Below, piece by piece: positions 57,058 through 64,000 of a stretch of 64,000 nt of DNA. Source of the DNA: Corydoras sp. C115 (Eukaryota > Chordata > Actinopteri > Siluriformes > Callichthyidae). A program made the position numbers and the translations under genes. The stretch covers positions 1,260,501-1,324,500 of the forward strand of contig JAFMOC010000050.1 in the NCBI GenBank assembly GCA_019802505.1, written 5' to 3'. The stretch's first letter is position 1. Each line of letters starts with the position of its first letter. The notes under the pieces were generated by a model. The model saw only the letters and a list, made by a program, of their open reading frames with translations. It was not told the DNA's origin and ran no database searches.

Positions 57058-57162
57058 CAGTTTATTAGATACAGCTTATTATTTCTCTACTTACCATATA
57101 AATGGACTTTTAGTTCTACAACTTCATTCTGTAGTCCATCTGTTCCTCTACATACTGTGGTG
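57058..57162. mobile_element. MITE arm fragment
   Basis: Matches 23925-24030 over its length. It sits directly after a V-SINE head. Confidence 0.6.
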
Positions 57163-57169
57163 ATAGTAA

Positions 57170-57240
57170 AGAACGGTTATTTTGACAGGATAACGGGGTT
57201 ACCAGAGGTTATTTTGACAGGATAACAGGGTTATTGTTTG
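57170..57240. repeat. 34-bp direct repeat, two units
   Basis: 'ggttattttgacaggataac' occurs at 57174 and 57208, each followed by a near-identical 'gggtta'. Confidence 0.85.
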
Positions 57241-57449
57241 CATAAGAATGAAACACCTTTTATTCCAACCCTGAGCACAACAGCATGCTAGGAAACCACA
57301 TGGTGCGCATAGCCATTGGAGGGGCAACCTGCTAAGCCCCCATCCCGGACACCCAAAATGGCGTTTGTCGTCATGCGTTTGCCATCTTGGGACTACTTGG
57401 ATGCTCTTGGTGCTGGCCATTTTGTGTGTTCGTGGTGGGGGCTTGGCAT

Positions 57450-57800
57450 GTTGTCATAATACTTTATTAGTCCCCTTTACTCATGAGCACAACCCGCACA
57501 GAGGAAGTATTATTAGGATGGTGGATGATGGTATGAGTGGATTAGACACCTCTATGTTTTGATTGGTGTACTGTTCACTGTCCAGCAGCACTGCGGTGTC
57601 TGATCCACTCATACCAGCACAAGAATCATCCACCACCCTAATACCTCATCTGTTGGGGACCTGATCATCGGAGAACGTGCTGCAGCATACTAGTGATGCA
57701 TGTGGAAAAACAGATGGACCACAGATTGTGACTGTAAACCAACAAAGTCCACCGTTATGATCACTAGAACTGAAAAAAACAAGGAGATGTCCTGGTGAGT
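57450..57800. mobile_element. Foldback MITE, second family
   Basis: The arm around 'ggtggatgatggtatgagtg' (about 57509-57547) pairs imperfectly with the complement at about 57594-57641 ('ccactcataccagcac', 'atcatccaccaccctaat'). Outer parts recall family M ('agatggaccacagattgtga'). No coding capacity. Confidence 0.65.
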
Positions 57801-59055
57801 GTATGTTTGTATGTCCTGCATGTTATTTTATAGTTTTAAAAAATTGTTTTGTGCTTTACTTTCATGTGCTGAATGTCAGCCATCAGGCTTTTTATAGCCG
57901 AGTAAGCTGCGTTGCCCTCAGGTCAAAGTTTCTGACACCAAATTATCACTTGCATTGCCGCATATCTCAGCTCAGACTTGTGTTGTAGCAGATTTTGGGA
58001 AACTAAGCAGGCTTTGATTTGCCTTTTCACTGGACAAGTATTGAGCCGCATTCTGTTCCATGACGCTGCATTGCTGTATTTCCCTTTCCCTAAAACGACC
58101 GAGAATCTGCGCCAAGATGCCCCCCTGCATGCTAATGTCTTCTTAATATTATTCTTATAAACTGCCAGTGAGTTCACATGTTAGCCAGCACTCTGTCAAA
58201 TTAATGTCAATTCCATTAACGCCACCGTCCATTTGCCCCCTTGCGCTCTGCACGCCAGCCGCTAAAAGTTTTCTCTCGGTGCCCCAATCGCAGCGGGTCT
58301 CCTCTCTGCCACTAAGATGAAAGAGGAGCAGAGTAATGGATGTCCAAGGTCATTTTTCAAAAGCAGGACCCAAAAGTGCTTACGAAACTGCAGATGAAAA
58401 TCGGACTGTGACATATTAACTCCAATGGATCAAATCGGAGGCCTGTAGAGTCCAGAACATTTTCACAAGCCTTATGAGCCAGTGTAATGGAGCAAAGCTC
58501 CTTGGGGCAGAAGCTGTAAAAGATACACATCCTGAGATTTCTGAGGTGAGCAGCAGTACACACATGGCCTCGAGGCAGAGCTGCTCTAAGGTTGCAAGTC
58601 TTACTTTACTAATGCAGTGGTTACTTTCTAAATACAGCCATAGCTCTACTTCCAAACCGATTTATAATGAAGTACTCATGATGAAATTCAGGCTTTTTTA
58701 TTTATTACTAGAAAAAAAACTCCGATTCCAAACAGGCTGTTGGCAAAATGGTGTTTAAACTCATCCAGGTGTTGTTTATTAACCAGTAAGCATGAGGTCT
58801 GGAGTATGGTCTTAATTACATCCAGCGTCCCGCGATCCCTTAGCACCTCTTCCGCACCTGCTGCGAATAAACCAAGTGCCTCTGAAGTCACGTCATAAAG
58901 CCCTGCTGGTTTAATGTTTAAAAATGCTATTTACATTTACAGCATTAAGCAGACATCTTTATTCAGCACAAAGTCATGAAATGATACATATAAAGTGACT
59001 CTGAGTTAAGAGCCTTACGTTGGAAACCAGCAGGAGGAAATTGCCAGTGCACTCA
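57801..59055. other. Non-repetitive stretch, candidate regulatory region
   Basis: 1.25 kb without repeat landmarks. 57930-58330 has balanced composition and motifs such as 'caaattaatgtcaattcc'. 58410-58900 is similar. Frames on both strands lack recognisable domains. Confidence 0.35.
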
Positions 59056-59103
59056 TTTTGGGTGCTGGACAGATACCCCCAGGACAGACAGATACACACT
59101 ATA

Positions 59104-60712
59104 CAGTGGGTTGCAAAAGTATTCATACCCCTTGAACTTTTCCATATTTTGTCACATTACAACCACAAACATAAATATATTTCACTGGAATTTAATGTGA
59201 AAGACCAACACAAAGTGGTATACAATTGTGAAGTGGAAGGAAAATTATACATGAATCAACATTTTTTTTACAAATAAAAAAATGAAAAGTGCGACGTGCA
59301 AAAGTATTCAGCCCCCCTGAGTCAATAATTTGTGGAGCCACCTTTTGCTGCAATTACAGCTGCAAGTCTTTTAGGGTATGTCTCCACCAGCTTTGCACAT
59401 CTAGTGACTGAAATTCTTGCCCATTCCTCCTTGCAAAACAGCTCAAGCTCAGTCAGATTGGATGGAGAGCGTTTGTGAACAGCAGTTTTGAGATCTTGCC
59501 ACAAATTCTCAATTGGGTTTAGGTCTGGACTTTGACTGGGCCATTCTAACACATGAATATTCTTTTTTTTAAACCACTCCATTGTAGCTCTGGCTTTATG
59601 TTTAGGGTCGTTGTCCTGCTGGAAGGTGAACCTCCGCCCCAGTCTCAAATCTTTTGCTGACTCCAACAGGTTTTCTTCCAAGATTGCCCTGTATTTGGCT
59701 CCATCCATCTTCCCATCAACTTTGACCAACTTCCCGGTCCCTGCTGAAGAGAGGCACCCCCAGAGCATTATGCTGCCACCACCATATTTGACAGTGGGGA
59801 TGGTGTTTTCAGAGTGATGTGCAGTGTTATTTCTCTGCCACACATAGCGTTTTGCATTGTGGCCAAAAAGTTCAATTTTGGTCTCGTCTGACCAAAGCAC
59901 CTTCTTCCACATGTTTGCTGTGTCCTCAACATGGCTTCTGGCAAACTGCAAACGGGACTTTTTATGGTTTTCTTTTAACAATGGCTTTCTCCTTGCCACT
60001 CTTCCATAAAGACCACATTTGTGTAGTGCACGACTAATTGTTGTCCTGTGGACAGTTTCCCCCACCTGAGCTGTGGCTCTCTGCATTTCATCCAGAGTCA
60101 CCATGGGCCTCTTGGCTGCCTCTCTGATCAGTGATCTCCTTGTTCGGCCTGTAAGTTTAGGTGGACGGCCTTGTCTTGGCAGGTTTACTGTGGTGCCATA
60201 CTCTTTCCATTTCCAGATGATGGATTGAACAGTGCTCCGTGAGATGTTCAAAGCTTTGGAAATCTTTTTATAACCTAAGCCTGCTTTAAACTTCTCCAAA
60301 ACCATATTCCTAACCTGTCTGGTGTGTTCTTTGGACTTCATGATGCTGTTTGCTCCCCAATATTCTCTTAACCAACATCTGAGGCCGTCACGGAGCAGCT
60401 GTATTTGTACTGAGATTAGATTACACACAGGTGGACCCTTTTGAGTCATTAGCACTCATCAGGCAACTTCTGAATGCAATTGGTTGCACTCAGGGAAAAG
60501 GGGGCTGAATACTTTTGCACGTCGCACTTTTCATTTTTTTATTTGTAAAAAAAATGTTGATTCATGTATAATTTTCCTTCCACTTCACAATTGTATACCA
60601 CTTTGTGTTGGTCTTTCACATTAAATTCCAGTGAAATATATTTATGTTTGTGGTTGTAATGTGACAAAATATGGAAAAGTTCAAGGGGTATGAATACTTT
60701 TGCAACCCACTG
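59104..60712 (-). mobile_element. Complete Tc1-like transposon, very young
   Basis: 1609 bp bounded by TA at 59102-59103 and 60713-60714. Terminal inverted repeats of about 213 bp (59104-59316 and 60500-60712) start 'cagtgggttgcaaaagtatt'. On reading through I find no mismatch between them, even in the T8 and A7 runs. Inner and outer 'gcaaaagtattca' motifs in each arm suggest the IR/DR layout with two transposase sites per end. Confidence 0.96.
59322..60341 (-). CDS. Tc1-family transposase, DD34E, intact
   Basis: DNA cut-and-paste transposase. The frame opens further upstream at 60455 (377 residues), but family homology begins at MKSKEHTRQVRN (ATG at 60339-60341), giving the usual 339 residues. 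Positions below count from the upstream ATG. The paired DNA-binding region starts at about 45, with helix-turn-helix GYKKISKALNISRSTVQSI (61-79). The AT-hook-like linker RQGRPPK is at 94-100, and the second helix-turn-helix region covers about 105-145. A basic segment VARRKPLLKENHKKS lies at 153-167, and a glycine-rich box YGGGSIMLWG at 224-233. Catalytic residues D190 (LWSDETK), D281 (FQQDNDPKH) and E316 (DLNPIENLW) are all present with 34 residues between the last two. No stop or frameshift. Confidence 0.96.
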   Translation of the reverse strand: MKSKEHTRQVRNMVLEKFKAGLGYKKISKALNISRSTVQSIIWKWKEYGTTVNLPRQGRPPKLTGRTRRSLIREAAKRPMVTLDEMQRATAQVGETVHRTTISRALHKCGLYGRVARRKPLLKENHKKSRLQFARSHVEDTANMWKKVLWSDETKIELFGHNAKRYVWQRNNTAHHSENTIPTVKYGGGSIMLWGCLSSAGTGKLVKVDGKMDGAKYRAILEENLLESAKDLRLGRRFTFQQDNDPKHKARATMEWFKKKNIHVLEWPSQSPDLNPIENLWQDLKTAVHKRSPSNLTELELFCKEEWARISVTRCAKLVETYPKRLAAVIAAKGGSTNY

Positions 60713-60799
60713 TATAGGGCAATTTAGATGGGGGAATTTCTCCTGAATCTCCAGAGCTTAGGAGTGTGATACACCTAACAACCGTGCGCAAACCTCTTC

Positions 60800-61345
60800 A
60801 CCATCACCTCTTTTCTGTGATTTATTCACAATAATGCATGCCCGCTCATTCATTATAGAACGGAACGTTCCGATTAGTAAATCTGATTGGCTGAGCTGTT
60901 TTTTGAAGCTGTGACATTATTAACAATAAAACACCTCTGATCACCTGACGTTCATATCAATGCGTGATACACATTTTCCTGGTGTTTTTTATGAACTTCT
61001 ATCATTGTTTGATAATTTGACCACTAGATGGCAGCATTTCATTGTTAGAGAAACCGGAAACATGTTTGTCAGCGATCAGTGTTCACTTCAAAAACTGGAC
61101 TAGATTACATCACGGAAGACCAGTTTATTAACATTTTATGGTTTTAATAAAAGCATTTATGAATTAAACCTGTTTGTCTATTTGTTTGGAATGTTTTATA
61201 AAAGCAATAAGCACTCAAGATTATTGCATTATTGTCAATAAATCACCAGAAAGATATGTAACATCTTTAATAACACCTCTTTCTGGTGATTTATTCACAA
61301 AAATGCAAGCCCTCACATACCTTATTGATTTAAAATGCCACTTCA
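60800..61345. mobile_element. Family C element, longest copy
   Basis: Opens near 'ctgtgatttattcacaataa', contains 'ggaacgttcc' and 'aaatctgattggctgagctg', and closes with the facing pair 'gtcaataaatcaccagaaag' and 'tttctggtgatttattcac'. No coding capacity. Best copy for defining the family ends. Confidence 0.65.
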
Positions 61346-61980
61346 CCATTTGTAGTTATTAAGGAATTCTTATCAGCTTGTTTTTTTTTTTTTTTAAAAG
61401 CTGTGTAGTATTGACCAGTTTTTTTTTATAAGTAATGCTGGGCATTAGACATGGTGCTTTGACCCAGTGATGGTTCCTCTTTTGGAAACGACTCTCCCTC
61501 ATTTTAAGTTCGACCTCATTAAAAACATGGACAAGATTGAACAAGGCATGGCAATGTGGCTGGATATCATTAGCGCTCCAGTAATAAATAAGGAGGGGAG
61601 GGGCACTATTGACCATAACCTTTGAAAAACTTCTTAACAAACAAAACGAGGCCAAATTGTTTTGTATTTGTTCGAAGCTGATGTGCTGCATGTCAGATTG
61701 GTGGAAAATCTGTTTCCAGTGTGAGTTGTCTTTCAGTCTGACTTACTTTTTAGTCACACCTGCCTCGTTTGCGTTCCGAGATGATGGACTTCAAACATAC
61801 CATTGTCACACAGCAGATGTTTAGTTCATAAATGATTTGGGAAGAAGAGTTTTTGAAATAAAAAGGAAAATGAAAGCATTAAAAATATTTTCCTTGCTGG
61901 GAAGTCACTGATTTGTAGGAAAGTATGTCAGTTTTACAATGAATTTGATAATTCTGCACAATGGCTTATCCAATAAAAGA
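61346..61980. other. Non-repetitive spacer
   Basis: A T run at 61381-61395. No repeat landmark or convincing frame. Confidence 0.3.
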
Positions 61981-61984
61981 GACA

Positions 61985-62400
61985 GCAAAGCAGCCCCAAA
62001 ACATTGAGTCCGCCATCATGTTTCACTGTAGGTAGACAGTGCACTTCTTTATAGATTTTATTTGGTCATTTATGAACATAATGCTAGTATGCACGGCTCT
62101 AATTTGGTTTTATCTGGTCACAAAACATTCTACCCAGAAGATAATGGTTTGTCTATGTAACTTAGCAACATTGATCCACTGTTTTCATATTTTCTTGGAC
62201 GAAAAACATCCATATTGGCCTTCGCGCTCATCTTGTTTAGTGTGCGGCACATAAAACAGGTTGAAACTACCCCTCCAGATGTTTCCCACACAGCCTGATG
62301 TTCTTTGGATGTTGTATGTGGTTTCTTTGTCTCATTTCGTCCTGCAGTCTTGAAAGGTCTTTGACTGTTCCATGAGCAGCAAACCATTCTAAATTGTAAA
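61985..62400 (-). pseudogene. Tc1-like transposase remnant, second clade
   Basis: The minus strand keeps a TVKHDGG block followed by a worn VLGLL (normally the glycine-rich box). Upstream is FCDQIK, a decayed form of the first aspartate block. Frames are broken many times, and terminal repeats were not found. Confidence 0.55.
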
Positions 62401-62965
62401 GCCAGCAATTACCAACCAATGAGTATTATTAGTCATGCCTTTATTTGGAAATGTTGGAATCTAACTTTGCAAATGGTAATACATTTCCAATTCTTTTCAT
62501 TGGTGCTCAATGGATCCAAGGTCACGGCCTTTTTTCTACACAACAGACGTCATAGAATTTCTTTCAAAATGTGTTGTTTTTTTTTTGCAGTGGGGTACAA
62601 TCATGTAACAGGAAATGCCTTTCCTAAACTGTCAACATAAAGCTGAAACTATATAATCATTTTAAATGCCATAATATGCTGTAACAATGCCCTACCCTAG
62701 ACTGGAACTCATCTAGCCTAACTCCCAGGACGTAAAAGCAGTGTGCACATACTTTTGGAAACACAAGATTTGGTATTTATGGTCATTTGTTTTGTTTGCA
62801 TTTGAACAACACGCAAAAGCAGAAAAGAAAAAGGTTAAATCTGATATTACTCCACATGAATAAATTACTGGAATGTTCTTTAAAAGTGTGAGAAGAGTTG
62901 GATTTCAATAATATAACGTTTTTAATGTTTATATTAATGGTGATCAACAAGTGCTGGCAATATTT
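62401..62965. other. Non-repetitive spacer
   Basis: No repeat landmark recognised. AT-rich at 62860-62950. Confidence 0.3.
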
Positions 62966-63149
62966 ACATTTTGTCATTTAGTTTATGATTTAGTTTATGC
63001 ATAGCAACTTAGAAGTATAGCAGCTTGATGTTTGGGTATAGAACACAGTATTACATAAAGCATCCTTGGAGCAGTAAGTGCTGAGGGCCTTGCTCAAAGA
63101 CCTATTGGTAGCTTTATTGAACCTGGGATTTGAACACACAACCCTCAGA
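62966..63149 (-). mobile_element. tRNA SINE with diverged tail, head removed
   Basis: 'cttgatgtttgggtatagaa', 'gccttgctcaaagacc' and 'gggatttgaacacaca', then broken at 'ccctcagatt' by a V-SINE. Confidence 0.8.
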
Positions 63150-63150
63150 T

Positions 63151-63223
63151 TGGCGGCACGGTGCTTAGTGTTTAGCACGTTCGCCTCTCAGTGCTAGGGA
63201 TTCCCAGTTCGAATCCCAATCTT
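63151..63223 (+). mobile_element. V-SINE head only
   Basis: 'ggcggcacggtgcttagtgt' to 'gttcgaatcccaatc'. 3'-truncated, which is unusual for a retroposon and suggests later deletion. Confidence 0.88.
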
Positions 63224-63348
63224 GTTCTCTTTGGTTACTACTCATTATCGCCAAAAACTTTTGCACCTTTCAGAAAATCATATACAACATTTCTCAAGGG
63301 ACATATGCATCAGAGCAACAAAATGTTTAATCCAATATCATTACATAG

Positions 63349-63686
63349 GGGCACGGTGGCTTAGTGGTTAGCACGTCCTCCTCTCAGCGCTGGGGATTCT
63401 CGGTTCGAATCCCAATCTGGATAGAGTTTCCATGTTTTATTCATGTACGTTTCCTCCGGGTCCCTGGTTTCTCCCACAGTCCAAAAACATGGATCAAGAC
63501 AAAACTGCATGTTCTAAATTGCCCCAAATTGAGTATCTCTGTGTTAGTGAATGTTTGCCCAGCGATTGATTGGCACCCTGTCCTGGGTGTACCTGCCCAG
63601 CGCCCGAAACTTTCTCACCTGGATGGACATGGGGAAAACCCCCCGTGACCCTAGTATTAAGCGGAAGATAATGGATGGATGGATGA
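63349..63686 (+). mobile_element. V-SINE, full length
   Basis: A box exact, B box 'ggttcgaatcc' exact. Flanks 'atcattacatag' (63337-63348) and 'atcatttcatag' (63687-63698) are a 12-bp target duplication with one change. Confidence 0.95.
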
Positions 63687-63734
63687 ATCATTTCATAGAA
63701 ATCATTTTATGAATCCAATCTGGTTTTAATAAGC

Positions 63735-63935
63735 TCAAATCACCAAAGAGCGAGCTGAAGTGACAGTGGCAACAAAACCCTCCCTGTCATATTTGGTTTT
63801 TCAAAGAAGAAACCTTGTGAGGACCGAGGTTCTGTGGGGCACTCATGATCCTTGAGTGATCGGGCACCATCAACAGAGTAGGACAGCCATGTACAGATTG
63901 CAGAGACGTTCCTCCTTAGTAACTGACCTGTGTTG
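63735..63935. mobile_element. Repeat E, copy 2
   Basis: 'agcgagctgaagtgacagtg', 'agaagaaaccttgtgagg' and 'gagtgatcgggcaccatcaa'. Same block order as 48715-48905. Confidence 0.6.
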
Positions 63936-63947
63936 TTTTCTCATTTG

Positions 63948-64000
63948 TAGGTCGCTTTAGATAAAATCATCTACTAAATGACTGGAAGTATTTTAACAAC
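63948..64000 (+). mobile_element. L2-type 3' tail at window edge
   Basis: 'gtaggtcgctttagataaaa' and 'ctactaaatgactg' correspond to the L2/tRNA-SINE tail in plus orientation. No tRNA body precedes it, so it may end another element. Confidence 0.65.

Larger units (their letters stand above)
59056..60738 (-). mobile_element. V-SINE remnant split by a Tc1 insertion
   Basis: 'ttttgggtgctggacagata' to 'gatacacactata' on the left, 'tatagggcaatttag' on the right. Removing 59104-60712 and one TA restores the usual 'cactatatagggcaattt' order. Confidence 0.88.

Overview
The window is nuclear DNA from a teleost fish, dominated by repeats. The evidence is the repertoire. About 47 copies or fragments of a tRNA-headed SINE of the DANA/HE1/Mermaid (V-SINE) type are present, with a second tRNA-derived SINE that shares its 3' tail with truncated L2-like LINEs. 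There are also Tc1-like transposons, foldback MITEs, and many (TA)n, (CA)n and poly-G tracts. The repertoire points to an otophysan (catfish, characin or carp-like) lineage, but I cannot name the species.

I recognise no host gene with confidence. The only long, undamaged reading frames are two transposases: a Tc1-like DD36E protein at 35203-36243 (+) and a Tc1-like DD34E protein at 59322-60341 (-). The second lies in a 1.6 kb element whose two ~210 bp terminal inverted repeats look identical on reading. It sits inside an old SINE whose empty site can still be inferred, so it is the youngest and most plausibly active element here.

Layout. 0-13 kb holds V-SINEs, (TA)n tracts, a LINE 3' end and two MITEs. 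13-31 kb is the densest SINE area and includes head-to-head SINE pairs, one separated by a perfect 20-bp-arm palindrome and a small minisatellite. 28-39 kb has three decayed copies of one Tc1 clade and the intact DD36E element. 39-48 kb has two L2-like LINE 3' ends, tRNA SINEs and a SINE pair around a (TA)n tract. 48-57 kb has V-SINEs with clear target-site duplications, a LINE inserted in a SINE, and a TTATAA-rich repeat. 57-64 kb has a foldback MITE, non-repetitive sequence, the young Tc1 element and more SINEs.

Between the repeats are stretches with no repeat signature and no convincing reading frame. Several have the mixed composition and TAATTA-type motifs often seen in developmental enhancers. 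I list them only as candidates, since conservation cannot be judged from one sequence. The picture fits a gene desert or a large intron. I found no sign of an unknown enzymatic or defence system. The interest lies in repeat biology: nested insertions, SINE pairs joined head to head, SINE-seeded microsatellites, and SINE/LINE tail sharing.
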